Notes: generated by a model from the letters alone, not told the origin. A DNA stretch of 64,000 bases from Trileptium ribeirensis (GCA_030248225.1 JASANE010007225.1:46494-110493); one strand, 5' to 3'. Shown: positions 19,830 to 34,332, numbered from the stretch's first letter. Translations and numbers: made by a program.

Positions 19830-20290
19830 GACACTCTGAATACGATGATTCTTTGTCTAGAGTCCAACTAAACTATTAAGCCTTGTCTAGTTTCAAAGGT
19901 TTCTCTTGTGGACGAAGCCGATTTCACCAAATGTAATCTATATACACTTATTTTGTTATATATTTCGTACAGAGCATTGAGAAAGATTTAAACAGACGCT
20001 TTTATACGCTGAATATGATAGTTTGGTTATCTAGAGCCCAGCATGAATATTTCATTTTTTATCTGGCATTTATCTGTCGATGAACCCGATTTGCATGATA
20101 TCGCCTGCCTTCTTTTATTTGGCTATGTATTGCGTGCCGGACAATAAAAATGTTCTATGTATATATACATTTTTTCGGAACAGTAAATGAGATCATTTAT
20201 TTATTTAGATGCCAGCACGTATATTTACAGCTTTGTCAGTGGCGTATAGCAGTTTTGGGGTCAACGAACCCGATCCAGAATATATCATAT
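19830..20290 (-). repeat. Decayed satellite block, about 175-bp units, inverted relative to 61.8-63.3 kb
   Basis: GACGAAGCCGATTTC, GATGAACCCGATTTG and AACGAACCCGATCC recur at about 19912, 20080 and 20258. GAATACGATGATTCTTTGTCTA and GAATATGATAGTTTGGTTATCT precede two of them. Their reverse complements (TAGATAACCAAATCAT-type words) match the monomers at 61.8-63.3 kb, so this is the same family on the other strand. Confidence 0.55.
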
Positions 20291-23200
20291 ACGATTTTTC
20301 TACATGCGTAATGTACATATAATTTTACATACATATTAATTATACCAGTTTAAGGTGGTGATCCTTAAAGTTCTATGAAACCAGCGTTATAAGGTTATAG
20401 GGTTCTAGGTGTCTTAGGGTATGTACACCAAGCACAAAGCCTGTTAAAGGTGATTACACATAATGGAAAGTATCGATTAAACAATGTTCGCTATGTTTCA
20501 CATTCGCCTGCGCGATACTAGCCATTAAACTTACTAGAGACCACAGTCGGCTCTGTTGTAAGTCGGGTCGGGTAGAGTCGGGTCGGTCTTGTGTTAGACT
20601 TAGAGGCTTCGCATTGAAAAATTATCGGATCGTCAGCGATGTACGCGAAATGGCGTCCCATACCATGTCTTAACTACACGCAGTGCATAATTTTGCATAA
20701 CCTCAACGTAAGCATTGATGAACCCAGCTGTGATCAGTGAGGACGCATGTGTAATATATATGCTATAAGTATAAGTATAGCACAAAATATACTGGTACGC
20801 AAATACATATATCTTTCAAAATGTTTCAGTGTTTTCGTTCCGGATATTTTGAGCTTCACATACTAAATACGTATCTTGAGGAACTGCAGTCGGTTCGGGG
20901 CTATGAATTGTCTGGTCGGCTCGGGTCCGAAATTTTGGACCTGATGCTATCTTTAGTATATACATATAGAAATAATACTGTAGGACATGAGACTTCAGGA
21001 ATAAGTTACTTGATATGTTAATTGGCATTGTTTGTTTTCTTTTATAGTCGTTTTTACTATTTTTCGGTATTTACGGTGATTTTGAAATTTCAATCTACAG
21101 CGTCGCTTCCACACTCTGACTAACAAACGATGAATAATAAATCAATACATTTTCATCTTCCTTGACTGGTTTAATCGAAATGAGTTCAACACGACCGTAC
21201 TATTACCCTATCCGCCGTAGACAACGCATAAATGCAACTTCAAGGCCTAAACATAACGCGCTTGTTGAAAAATGACGAAACTCATGCAGAACATAAATTC
21301 TGTGAGCACCACGTTTTGCGTGACGATACATTTATTGAGTTTTGTAAACTTGATAGTTTAATTTTAATGAAATAGGCAAAATAAAAACGCTTTAATTAGC
21401 GAAAAAACTTTGCTAGAACGAGGTGCGTCTAAAAATATTTGAATTTTGGATCTCGTCATTTTAGCTCAATAAGCTGACTCCAGCGATCTGATATGTAATA
21501 TACCCGATTATTACGACATTAGTACTGTAAAGAATAGCATTACTAATCATACGAATTAATACTTTAGTAACTTCTAATCAGTCGAAAACAGCATCATGAT
21601 CTGGAAACTGTCATAATGCGAAATTAAGAAGTTGCTGTGCTGTATTTATCTAACATAAACGTGTTTAGCTTTAATGTAGATATATAGCGAAATAAAAAAC
21701 ACCAATGCCTTCTTGCTATGGTCCTGTTTCGTTTTCGGTTGAATATCAAAAAGGTATTTTTACAAACTTTATTTTATTTTCTTCCGTTAATTAGTTTGCA
21801 ATGAAACAAAAAGAATTTCTGTCTTGCTGTGGCGGGTTTTTCGGACATCTATTTGAAAATTACTCTAGATCCACCGACTGTGATGGATTGGTGCGTGGCG
21901 CAGAAGCAGTGGTAGGCCAGGGCGGTAACCAAATTTGGCGTCTGCTCAAATTTTCTTGATAATTCGTTCCTTTTGTTAACATTCTACCTTAAAATTTTTG
22001 CAATTTTGCTCACAATTGCTAAGTTATCCGTGCTGCTTCTTTTCGAGCCTCAGAAGAAAGTAGACATTGCTTGAAGAGGATCCGATCCCATAGGAGGTAA
22101 CTCTCTACTGTTCATTTACCGGCACTTCTCAAGATTCTCTTGGTTAAAAACTAAGAGATTTCCCAACAAATTAGGCTCTCATCTAAACTTTTTAAAACGT
22201 TACACAATGTTATTTGCAATGGTGTCGGCAAAAAAGGTTTCGGTCTCTTTATTCAGTCCCGATTTAAAGTGGTACCGATTTAAAGTTTGACAGATTTCTC
22301 TTGTTCGTTTGGTAGTAATTATCATCAATATATAATTTTGTTGTTTGTTTCGTGATATAACAGCGACGCTACCTTCATCGCACGTTTTAGGAAACCAAAG
22401 CTCTAGCAAACTGATTAATCATGTCTACAAAATATAAATAATGACGAAGTACTTCCTTTGCGTCTGGTTGACTGGTTTAGATCGACACAAGTCAAAACCA
22501 ACTAAGCTATACCGAATACTGTTTTATATATATGGAACAAGCACTTGCACGAAAAACAACGTGTACGAGTCATTTGAACTCAATAGCTGTATAAGGGTGT
22601 CAAGAAGCTTTTATGGTTATGGTAATAAACATATATATTTAGGTGTCTAAAGTATTACGGCTTAGGTCGTAGATGGTTCCGGCATAGGAAGGGGGGGGGG
22701 GGAAGCAGAGATGGGTAGGCTAGGTGTGTAACCGAAAATGATTTATATTCTAGCACAGTTTTCTTCGTGAGTTTTCACATATTGCCTAGTTTTTACTAAA
22801 ATTTTTTTTAATTTACTCATAATTGCTTGCGCGTGGGGACGGAAAACAAATATGTAGAGCATCTGTGAGATGGAAGCGGATAATTCTGGCATGCGGGTTC
22901 TTTCCATTGGGAGGAGCTTGCTTCTACACCGGTAGGCACACCTATGATAGACATATGCGTTGAAACGCTTATAAGAATAATTCGTGTATTTTAAACACTA
23001 AAAGAACATAAAACCACTGATCAACATATTGCACACTGGTAGTTTTACCGAATGTATCACGAAAAGATACCTACAGCGATACTCTTATCTATTATACTAT
23101 ATATGTTCGAACGCAATTTTTGAAAACTATTTGATTAACTCACCATTTTGGATTCTCGTTTTCTTCCATTCCGAGAAGGATATAGGATTCGAATTCCACG

Positions 23201-23935
23201 TATAAATCCTAGCCGCCTGCGATCTGGGAATTATTATATTATACAATCTAAAGCAAATCACAGGCGGAGATGGTCCTATAATTAAAACACATAAATAAAT
23301 CAGTGTTAATTACGTACAACTGGAATTTGGCAAACAGAACGAAAAACAAATATAGCGATCCAATACCGTAGCAATTTCGTAGTGAAATGTGATTTTAGTA
23401 ACCCGGTCACAATTCCTTAAAAGCTACCCAAGGTACAAACCGTATATTCTTCGTATTAATACAAAAGTCATAAATTTTTATAACAAAATCGTTATGGTTG
23501 ATTGATATTTGAAATAATAATGTCATAAGTTATTTACTGTGTTTGATAAAGCTTGCTTTATAGAGAGTGGTAAAACCAAAAACAATCGACAAAACCTGAG
23601 ATTTCTAATAATAATACCGCAGAATTAGCGAAATCTGCAGTTAAGGTTAGCCGTTGGTTTAAGTATGATTTAAACATTTAAAACAGCAAGAAATTATTTT
23701 AAAGCTACTATATCTTCAATAAAATGACGCTCCTTTGTTGATCTGAAAATTATGCAAAAAATTTTTTTACACACATTTGTAGCACGCTTATGTAATATAA
23801 GTCAAACCAATGCAAATATATGAGAAATCATTAAAACGTAAGCGCACACTTGTTCCTCGTAAAGAAAACCAAAGTGCATGTCATCGTTAGAAGTTAGAAA
23901 TCGCCAATACTTTATAATATATGAAACAGATAAAT
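20291..23935. other. No supportable gene; low-complexity spots
   Basis: A G-rich run of AGTCGGGTCGGGTAG-type words lies at 20561-20588, with a similar TCTGGTCGGCTCGGG patch at about 20909. A 12-G tract lies at 22691-22702. The short frames at 20821-21021 and 22200-22409 match nothing I recognise. Confidence 0.35.
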
Positions 23936-23944
23936 GATTATAAC

Positions 23945-24212
23945 TTTTAGGTAATGGCTCTGAACACTTTATTTTTTAACAGTCAGCGTTGCAGTCACAG
24001 CTGTGCACATTACAAAACACGGTATTTACTGAGTTCGTCGTTAAGTAAATGCTTGCTCGTGAGCTATTATTCGCTCACTTTGCAAGCATTGTTAAAGATC
24101 CAAAATGGCTCACTAGATGCCTTACGGCGTTCGCACTACTAATACAAACAGTATTCAGTTCCTGAATTTGTTAAACGGTACAAGATATAGAAATTAATTC
24201 GAGCTTAAAGGA
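23945..24212 (+). mobile_element. Eroded full-length member of the TTAA/tRNA-like MITE family
   Basis: It aligns along its length with the elements at 3464 and 3760: TATTTACTGAGTTCGTC, ATTATTCGCTCACTTTGC, CAAAATGGCTCACTAG (the former A-box zone) and GAATTTGTTAAACG, followed by a stretch ending AATTAATTCGAGCTTAAAGG. The pol III boxes and terminal repeats are degraded. Confidence 0.6.
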
Positions 24213-25985
24213 TTAGGTCACAATCTCAAAGGAAAAAAATAAAATTAAATGGTGGCATCTGTGCAGGTTATTTAGTCGATTATGACAAAGGTAGCACTGC
24301 TCTAGATTGAGTTCAACGGTCATCATGTTCCAAAATTACGACAGAATTGAAATTATAGCGGTGTTATAGAAAAAGCTTTCAATTATTTTATTAAAAAGTC
24401 TTGATCTTAAAGCAAAAAAGCTAATTTTATCCATCACATTGAAATACAATGTGCAGATAGTAGCACAGGATTTTTAATACTAAACACATAAATAGCAGGT
24501 TTTGATGAAGATGTGCTCGTTTGGTTCGTATTTGTTAAAGATTTTCTCTTGCGTATATTGTAGCACGACAACTGAAAGTGAGTGTTGACAAGTTTCGAAG
24601 GAGCCAGAGCATCTGCGATGTGATGGATTTGTAAGTTAATAAAATTAGAAATAAAGGGACGAATATTTGCTTAGTTATGGTTTCCTAAAACTTAAATCTG
24701 TTAAATGTGAAGTGACTTTCAGCAAATAATCCACAATGCGCGACTTTACTATAATACATACATCAAAAACTTTCTTTCAGGTGCTAAACACAGACAGAAA
24801 TGTCTTTAGGCTTCTTTTAGTTGGTGCTACTATGGACACAAATAAATTTCTAATAATATAATGCTATATGAAACGCCGACACATTATTGATTTCAAACCC
24901 TGATGCACCACACAAATGCACCGCATTTGCCCATACAAAGCCTAAAAAGTAGTCTTACAGCTCAGTGTAGTTCTAACTTGTTCAAGTTTAGAGTAGAGAT
25001 GGCCTGCTAATTAGATTGATGACGCTGTAGCAATAACAATGGTAGCACAGTATTGCCTGCTTGGTGGTGATGTCTTAAAAACAAGTACAATTTATTGATT
25101 ACTTGTATATAACTTGACAGCATGATAAAGATATGCTTCCAAAGCCGAATTCAGAACTCAGATCATCGCTAATGCAGAACAAAGTATCTTCGCTTTCTGT
25201 AAAGGTTAAAACAATAAGATGCCAAAATTGGAGAAATATACCATATACAAGATTTGCAGTACGCAGGCTACCGTTTTTATTATGACTCGACGAAGAATCG
25301 TCACATATCATTTCCATTTTTTAAATAGTAAATTCGATTTAGTACATAAGTTTGATTTCAAAGCTACTCCAGACAAAGAATACCCGCTAAAGCCGTACAC
25401 ATCAAAACTATTATAAGTATTATTGCGGCAGTAAACTTGCTCACGCCCATCAACCATTCGCTTTTTGCTGTTTCGGGTAAAAAAACTGTTACCGAACGTT
25501 TTAGGTGAACCACAATTCGGTAGAAAACTGCTCGCGTATGCACAGCTCTGCGATTCAAATCCATCCAATTTGTGTTTGCAAACCCTGGTCTCGATGAGAC
25601 CTCTATTGGGGGTGAGCGATGACTGGGGGTTCAGAGACCGTGGAGTCTATACCTGAAAAAGTTATGGAACCCTTCCCTGATTTTTCTCGCGTGCTTCATG
25701 AGTGCCGAAAATTCAACGTACATTACATGATTTTGCGAACGAAAATCTACAAGTTCTGGATTAATCTGGTTTTGTTCGCGAACACTGTGAGCTAATAACA
25801 GGATCGACTTTTTTTGAAGTCTGTATTACGTTATATTTGTTCGCAAACAGAGACAAATACAAATGAAAAGTTGATAGGCATTAGGTAACCGTTTTTCTGC
25901 AAATTTAAAATTGTTTAAATTCTGCTGGAACATACCGTGTAACTTTTTGGTGCATATTTCTGATTTCGCCAATGTTTTGTTATCG
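24213..25985. other. No recognisable gene
   Basis: Non-coding. Overlapping frames on both strands at 25219-25656 are open over about 200 bp, but with no family likeness. A slightly GC-richer patch (25575-25660, with GGTCTCGATGAGACCTC) contains a small palindrome, GGTCTC-GAT-GAGACC. Confidence 0.35.
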
Positions 25986-25989
25986 AAAA

Positions 25990-26105
25990 ACCGATGAAAT
26001 TTCCATATTTGTTCCGTAACAAGGGTTTGCGATTTCTTATCAGCTGTTACAAAATAGGATATTCGAGGGGCGAAGGTTAAGTTTGTTCGCGCATAACAGC
26101 AAAAT
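25990..26105 (-). mobile_element. One end of the ATGCAAGAGTAAACTTA TIR family
   Basis: Read on the minus strand, GTTATGCGCGAACAAACTTA, then GCCCCTCGAATATCCTATTT, matches the terminal repeats of the elements at 27987-28750 and 46231-46827. No partner end is visible to the left, so it is a fragment or a solo end. Confidence 0.5.
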
Positions 26106-27980
26106 TTAGTCAATATAGTCGACATGTATGAATATTTAAACTATTTTTACGCATTTGTAGGTTTTGGATTTCGTAGATAATTTATAGCAAGTCAAATTGC
26201 ATACTAATACAAAGTTAGTGAATTTCAGCACGGTATGAATCGGAAACTGAATTTGTGAACAAAATTTTGAAATAAATGCTAATTTTTAATTAAAAATTAA
26301 TATACCACATGTTCAACCCTTTAAACCCTGCAGTTGTTCTTTAAAAATTAATTGCGTTTGAATGCTTCGTATAGCTAAATTAGGCAAATACTGCACGATT
26401 GTGTGGTTGTTGTTCGCTTTCTGTGCGAGGAGCCTGAAGGATACGAACAATATCTCCGACATAGCTCTAGTAAAACGTGACTTTCACACGTGGGTTCTAA
26501 ATTGGTATCTGCCAGCAAACATTAGGTTTTCATCGATACTCTAAAGACAACTTAATTCAGGATGTAAAAAGGTAAATGAACATATTATCTATGTGCTTAC
26601 AGGAATCTAGCAATTACATTACTGGGTTATTGTAAATTCCTGCAAATGGCTATAATTTGGTATAAAGAATATTTTAGTGGCAGTGAAAATGATTATGAGA
26701 TTTGGCTCCATTGTAGAGCAATCATTTACGTGATAAGGTGTGTTTTATTTCATACATGCAGTGTATAAGCACTGACGATAACTTGGACTTCCTTGTTATC
26801 GTGGTCAACTGTAGAGGAGTTGCTTGCGAAATTCTTAATTGAAGCCGAACATGCACGCTTTCTTGATTTTTCTAAATGACCTCAATTCAAATACTACTGG
26901 CTTTTTAAAGCCAGTAACAAACCCCGGTTTGCATCGATTGATGGAAGACTTAGAAGGTTTTAGATGAAATTCCAACGTGAACATTCAGTTCGTATAATCT
27001 TGATCAGATTGTAATAAGTATTGAAATGGAATACTAGAACGAGGACAATTGAGGTGGAAGGTTACTAAATCAAATAGTTTACTCGATATTCGTCTGGCCA
27101 ATCATCCCAAACCAATTTCAAAACGGTGCATTGCGTTTATCGGTATTGGTAGGCTTCGGTGTCATAGGAATTTGAAGTAGTCAAAACATACTGATGGTTA
27201 TTGTTCCAAATATGTAAGTACAGTGTGGAAAAAACGAATGGTATTTTTAGTTTGTAATGTTGCGATGTCACTTACTAAAGGTATTAATATGATTGTCATG
27301 TCAAGTATTGGAATTTTTTTAGTACTATAAGGTTTAGGCACCGATGTTACACTAAAAAACCCTAAAAACACACACTGCAGTATGGCAACCAGAATTCCGG
27401 CGCTAAATGCCTAATTGCTCAACATTTTTTCACCAACATATATAATGTTGTCATTTACATACGTGACTGTGCTCATGCTATATTTTAAAAGAGTACAACA
27501 TCCATTTTTTACAGAAAAGAGCAGGCAATGATATTCTATCGTTTCGGTTTTTGAAATTAAGAAACCAAATTGTAGCATGTATATAAATACATTCGCTGTC
27601 TTTGAAGGCAACCTAACAGATGTTAAAGGATAGAGACATAATTAAAACATATAGTTCATAATGAAATAATTATTTCAATTATCACATGTACAAAACTACT
27701 AATATTGCTTTATTTGTATTTACAAATTAGGAGATACCCTTAAATAAAATTGCAATAAATAGTACTTGAACAATTGTAACTAGTGCATAAATTTAAGTCA
27801 AAGTGCTGATATTTGGATGCACAGCAGTACCTACCTATATTGAAGCATTTTTCGTAGTAAATGACATTGTAATGCAAAGCCTCTAACATCCGCGAAATTT
27901 GTTTTTACCTTTGAAACATTGTCAGTGCATCAACAATTTTATCTAGGTGTTAACGAAACCGGGAAAACATGGCATGCAAT
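26106..27980. other. No recognisable feature
   Basis: AT-rich non-coding. The frame at 26362-26544 is short and unassigned. Confidence 0.35.
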
Positions 27981-27986
27981 GAATAT

Positions 27987-28750
27987 AATGAGCAAGTAAA
28001 CTTACAACGCTTACCGTCCTATTTTGTTTTTTCTAAAAATTTTCGTCGCCGAACATTTTCTAGTCGGTCAGAAAATACTAGTTTTTGTTCGAGAATATCA
28101 AATTTGTACGCAAACAGAATTTTGTCAGATTTGAGTTAACAAGGATTTTGTTCGTGACCACTAATGTATGAGTGAACTTAGGCTGCGCCTCTTACCATCC
28201 TGTTTTGTCAACCAAAAGAAAATGCCATTCCGTTGTTCATTGAACACAAATTTCATTTTTGTATAAAGCAACATAAATTAGTCCGTTTCTTATTTCATAC
28301 ATTTAATTTTAAAAATATTCGTGAACACATTGATGTTAAAGTACAGAGGCCGAATTGCATTCGCTAATGGCTTTAAGGAACAAAAAATGCCGAAATTGGA
28401 TACTGCTATTGAAATCCGAGTTTTGTGCTCTAACAACGTTTTGTACATGGTATAAAAAGGATGGTTGGCGGCTCGTCTTAGGTTTACTCTTGCATAATTG
28501 ATAAATAGTAGGACCGTTCCGCGTATCACGTATCAAAATTGTTCGCGAACAGAGCCGAATTCTATTTCAATGCTATGAAATGTTACTGGATTGTCATAAG
28601 CCGAATGCAAATGTCTAAGTCTGCTCTAGCATTGAATCGAATTGAATACCCTATTTGTTTCGTAACAATGGATGTGGATTCCATGTCGGGAATTGGAAAA
28701 TAGGATGGTTAGCGGGGTCACCTTAAGTTTAGTCGCTCATAAGTTGGGTA
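27987..28750. mobile_element. Compound TIR element: two left ends and two right ends of the ATGCAAGAGTAAACTTA family
   Basis: Left-type ends occur near 27990 (GAGCAAGTAAACTTACAACG) and 28165 (ATGAGTGAACTTAGGC). Each continues into ACCGTCCTATTTTG or ACCATCCTGTTTTG. Right-type ends occur near 28505 (complement TTATGCAAGAGTAAACCTAA) and 28745 (complement TTATGAGCGACTAAACTTAA). Between them are GTTCG-type words such as TTGTTCGCGAACAGAG. The left-left-right-right order suggests one element nested in another copy of itself. The open frames at 28290-28536 lie inside and look incidental. Confidence 0.55.
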
Positions 28751-28754
28751 ACTC

Positions 28755-31735
28755 ATTGTTCTTGCAATGTAGTTTACATTCTGCTAGCTATAATTATAGC
28801 ACAAATATTTAGCGATGAAATAATTTTTCCAAAATATGAGTTTACGTTCGAGAATTTTAGTATTTCTTGTAAAAACGCATTTTCCTAATAAAAACTCCAT
28901 CGAACAATTTATCTATTTCAGGAAAAAACAAGTATTATTATGGATTTCACTTCGTTATAAATCAGTTACTACTCTAGAATATGGCGCTTTAAACTATATA
29001 TAATAATATAAGAGAAGCTATTATTTATTAAGCACATTCGTTAATATCGACTAATGTGTTTGCATAAGTAGATTCTATGACTGTTTTCTCCAAGACTAAA
29101 ACGACTGGGAGAAGGCGTTGAAAACGAGACATTGGAAAGAACCACACCCATTAGGCATTCAATAATCGCCAACAAGGCAGCTGGATACTTATTGCATCAT
29201 AAAATTTTTATTACCAGTCACGGCTTTAACTGATAGCAGCTTGTGCTCAAAGTTCCATTTGATCCATAAACAAAATGGAGCACAATGTTCGCTTTATGAA
29301 GACTACCAATTGCGTAATCGTGGGCTACCTCTACATTTATTATTGAAACACTGTCTGCATCTACGTGGACAATGTATATCTCATAGAGAAATCTATAAAC
29401 TGTAAATAACCTATAATATTATCCAAATTTTGTGTTAGAATGGTAAAGGCTATCGTTGGCTAAATATGTAAGAACCATGAGATAAGGATTTTAGAACAAA
29501 GAATTTCGAATACACATGTTTCTCGAATATGCTTTGTAATTAAAGGCATTCTATGAATGTTAAATTGAAATTTAATGGGAAGCAGTAATTATTTTCTGCA
29601 AGAATAGCGCAGATATAGCATGTACCAACTACCAGTGACTAACGTATGTGTTGTGACGACTGACTGGAGGGCCATCTAGGATTTGAAACTTTCGTAATTT
29701 ATATCTCTAATTTTGCGTTTTGGTAATAGTGGTGAAAGTGCTGTGCAATTTCAGTCCCACCCTAACTCGTATACTCTCGAACCGACAAACTCGGTCACAC
29801 TGTAGAGAACTAATCCCAGTTCTCCATTATTTTCAAATTATTGAGATATTTGCCAGCAAAATTTTCTATATGACGTTCATTAAATGAAAGCCTCTGAGAA
29901 TCTCGTTGCACGGAAATTAATGTTTTTAATACCTGTATTTGAGTGTTCTTAGCTGACGTTGACGGAATCATGATGGGCAAGCATATTTTGCCAAAATAGC
30001 TGATTTTCTCTGTATATTTGACCTTCTGCTTAATCTGACTAAGCATTAAATTCGGAACCATTTCAAAACAAAATCTGTGATCAAATTATTGCCCAAATTG
30101 ACACGAATTTTTATTTCGGCAGAAAGTTTTGAAGTGTTCTTAATGCTGCAAAATTCAAAATGTGTCGGGGTATAAAATGCCGTCACAATAAATTTTGCGA
30201 CAGTCACTTTCTAATACTATTTCTAAATCATGGTCTCCATGCGCGGATGAATATCATAATTCGTTTATTAGTAAAAGACATATATACGTATTTAATTTTA
30301 TAAACTAGAATTGCTTATATGTTACTAAAACTTTTTAATGCAACCTTACCGTTGCCTATATATGCGTGGTGGTTTAAGCATAGTATTGAAAGGCGCTACC
30401 AAAACGAAAGTGGGATTCTTATTTCTTGGAGCAAAATAAAAAAAATAAAGTATTGAGCTGCTTTCATCTTTAGATACTAAAGTGTAAAATACTTTAGTTT
30501 GAAAGCGCAAATGTGGAAAATAGCTTCTACATTTCGGAATCGCATTTTAATATATGAAGATTGTACCAGAAACTGTCTTGTTAGGAAAATTTGTGTACTC
30601 AAACCGCTTGTTACTTTTCCATGCATTGTAAAAAGGAAAGTTATAAAGAAGGATAATGTATGAATGCTGACCCAAGTGCATATATCTAGCATTTTTCAAA
30701 ATCAAAAAAATTCAAATATACGATCAGGTTCATTTCTGATTATATGCTACCCATTATTTTCTACAAGTCTAAGATATGTAAACCTGTGAAAAATAATTCA
30801 ATAAAGGTTTTTGGACTAACGTATTAAATTTGTCATAACTAAGTGTATATGTCATTGATATTTACACATGAGTGATTTTCTTGTTAACTCATAGACCATT
30901 TCCAACGAACACTAACAAGTTTGTAACTCTTCATTAATACTGTCTTAAAACATGAGCAGACTTAAACTTTTGCAAGATCAGTTATAGCTCTCTTATTTTG
31001 AAATAAACCGTTTGTATTTGTTCCAAACAGTTAATTTGTTTTGACAGTATTACAACCAATGTTTTAGAGTTTTGTGAAACAATACAATTTAGCATGCACA
31101 GAACAGTAGCATTTTTAATACAGTTTTTTAAAACTTGCACATTATATGCCCGTTTGTATTTAGATTCGTTCATAGGGAACATTAATGCTTATAAAAGAGT
31201 AAAACACAGTTGCTAAGGTACTAAAAACTCAAAAATTCTTCGCAAAATACGAACGAGTAGAATCATTTTTATACGTCTGCCTACTGTCGAATTCATTGAA
31301 GACCATAGTGATATAGATGGATTGTCAGTTTTAATTGGCCTACTGTGTTTGGTGCTTCCTATTTTACTAAGACCGAATAGAAGCATCAGCTATATTTGAA
31401 GCTTGATTGCTGATCAAAATGCTGGCACATGGTATACACATACATTATTCGAACGGCAACAATATAACAGATAATACATATAAAAATTTTGGTAGGCTAC
31501 TTTTTAAGATTATTTTAATATTAAGAAAAAAACTTTAATAACAATGAATAACTAATTGAATTGAATAACGCCGGATAAGAACGACTACGATAAAATTTGT
31601 GACCGGCTAGCTACGACGGCAATAAGAACTCAAAGCGAGTGGTGTTATAGTACTGTTTGTCAGAAGACCATCTAAGTGCAGGAAGTGGAGGTGGTGGCCC
31701 TTCTTTCGGTGACTTTTTTGTGTAGAAAGATACCA
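28755..31735. other. No recognisable feature
   Basis: AT-rich non-coding sequence of almost 3 kb. Nothing is supportable on either strand. Confidence 0.35.
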
Positions 31736-31739
31736 TGGC

Positions 31740-31862
31740 TTGTATAATAGGACTCGACAAGTGAACAAAGAATATAGATAGGCTAATGCTTAAATGTAAG
31801 CGAAATGAGACTCTCCACATTTTATTTGCGCTCCTCTGGATTACTTTAGGAGTCATGTATAA
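31740..31862 (+). mobile_element. Right-end fragment of the GTTATAACGTTAG MITE or its flanking arm
   Basis: ATTTTATTTGCGCTCCTCTG, then GGATTACTTTAGG and AGTCAT, aligns with the right end of the central MITE at 17580-17620 (ATTTTATTTCCGCTCTTCAG, GGTTACTTGGG, CCTCAT). The upstream words GGCTAATGCTTAAATG resemble its CTTAGGCTTAG tract. It is heavily decayed. Confidence 0.35.
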
Positions 31863-33600
31863 AATGTTACATATAATATGAAGAATATTGTGCAGAAGTG
31901 TCTACTACTGTAGAGTGAAATGATGTAGCGCTGCATTTTCTCAACCACTACACAGGGGCTATTGCGTTAAGGCTAACAAATACATACATGCACACTGCCA
32001 TATATGTGTTTGCAAACGTTTACCCACGTAATCGGTGCTTACAAATTTATGTAATTTTGGTATTAATGGCATACATCACCCTTTTGGCCGTAAAATATAG
32101 CACTTGGAAGAAATATGAACGAATTCTACCAAGTGACATATACGCTGTGAAAATTTGCAACAAAATATAACTGAGCTAACTCGACATTTGTTGGGATATA
32201 AATTGAACAGCATTTTGTAAATGTGTAAAAAGCTTATAGTCCTCAACCGTTAATGATATTTTATAATGAACATGGTCTAGTAGTGTCGGCGTATGTAATG
32301 CTTTGTAACATATCACGGTTATCGAAATGAATTCGCATGAACTTAACGTTTGTTGATATAGATGCTGTTCTCGTACTACACAATACGCATGAATGCATAG
32401 AGCTGTTCAGGATTAGTGTTGTCATTGCGAGAATTTAAAGGTTTCAGGATAAGCTTTATTTATTCAATAATTTGAATCGTCAAGCGAACTTCGTTTTTCG
32501 AAGGCGTTACTACTTAAAGATATTAAATATTTCGTAATTATCTGCTTTTGACAAATTCTTCAGTTTGTAACTTAGTATACCACTTTACTCAACTTTTTAT
32601 ACCACTTTCCTCACTTATATACAGCGTTCTATGTGATAGCTCTTACTGACACCACTGGGCTAGGTAGATACTGATCGCCAATTTCTGTCGGTACACTAAA
32701 TATATCACTTCTATTGGTTCAGTTTTGAGCCTTGTAATGTTACAATAGAATGCGGTATCGGAGTTGCAATACATCACTAGTGTAAACACTACAATGCCAA
32801 TTGATGGGCGAATTTTTATAGTAATTTATATATTTACGAACAAGAACCATGCTAAGGGACACTACGCATAACGTGTGGAACCGAGTGTCTTCAAAGTTGG
32901 CTTGAAGCCGACTGGTTTTGGATTCGAGCGACTACTTGACGTTTCAGCTTTCCCTTTTCTTTTATTTTCGCGACAAACATCGTAATTATTCGTAATATCT
33001 TGCTTAACTAATCAATCCAAAATTTTACAAGAACACTTTGTGCACTATAAGGTTTGATAATATTTAATGCCTGTTGCATAAGATATGCTAGAAATTTTGA
33101 ATGTTGAAACCTTGAACACTATGAACTGCTGTGACCTGTTTCTCAAGAAAACTCAAGCTCACACTGTTTGTATAACTCTTATAAAAACTATACTTTTCTA
33201 CAGCTACACTTGCTAACGCTGATCATATTTTGGATTACTGTTGACAGTAACTAATAATTGCCATAAACAATAAAATATTCGACAACACTTGTATTTCAGT
33301 TTGATTAATCAAAACAATCTATGATGTACAAAATTGCTAACTGGAAGTGAATTTTTACATTCCCCTGTAAATATTTTCGCTTTACATCTACAAACAAAAA
33401 TGCACATTTTCGCATGTGATAAGAGATTCTTGATAACTACGCCAGTACAAAAATACGGTTAGTCTAGGTTGCATTTGAGCTGGGACAGCAAACCTCACGG
33501 TTTACTTTTAAAGATAAAGTGCTATCCGAAACATGGCACTGACATAGTACGAGCAGTGCTAGGGTTGCTATACAACGCTGGGGTGTGGAGATATCACAAA
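31863..33600. other. No recognisable feature
   Basis: AT-rich non-coding. Confidence 0.35.
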
Positions 33601-33604
33601 GGAG

Positions 33605-33675
33605 ATTGAGATATGACGAGAAATAACTAAGCGCTGCTGCAGAGATAGACATATGACGAGAAATAACTAAGTAAC
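33605..33675. repeat. Short direct duplication, period about 42 bp
   Basis: ATATGACGAGAAATAACTAA begins near 33610 and again near 33652. This is a local duplication without wider context. Confidence 0.6.
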
Positions 33676-34330
33676 CCTCGGGTATACTAAATACTGGACT
33701 GTCGTAGATATCTTGCCAATAGGCACAACACCAGTGTTTACTCCATATAATGAACATTTTGTTAATACGCTACGTAGATTTGAACCGACCTATCTTTTTG
33801 TACTTCCACATACCTAAACGATCGCCACACGGGCGGTAGATCTCATTGACAGGTCACTGTTATACACGTTATATTCAGTAAACATACCTGCATAACGTTT
33901 TTATTGAGCATCATACTTGAACTGTCTTTTTTACGAATATTAAAACTACAACTGCTATATTGTTGTCCACGTACAGTTTTGGAAAACATCATAAAGAGCT
34001 GTTTACGAAGCATAACCCACTTTTTAACTAAAGTATTTCTTATTTGGGCTAAGTGCTCCAACGACGGTATACACGCCTTGTGTTGGCAACGACTATACAA
34101 ACATTGAAGATTAATAAACTGCATTTGACAAGCAGAAGCAAAGAAAGAAAAAGATTAAGATTATTAAAGAAAAATCTAGACAGTAGCTGGTATATATATA
34201 TAAAGATGCTTCGTAGCAAATGATAACTATTTTGAATGGATACATGTAGGCCAATGCATGTTTAGAACAACAAGATCCCGGTTCTTAGTTACTGGCGGTG
34301 ATTGTTAGCCTTCCGAGTCCGGCAGTAATG
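33676..34330. other. No recognisable feature
   Basis: Opposed open frames at 33843-34124 overlap each other and have no family likeness. Confidence 0.35.
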
Positions 34331-34332
34331 CG

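Noticed and set aside
33464..33757. 97-codon minus-strand open frame
   Set aside because: It includes a local 42-bp duplication and no protein family signature.
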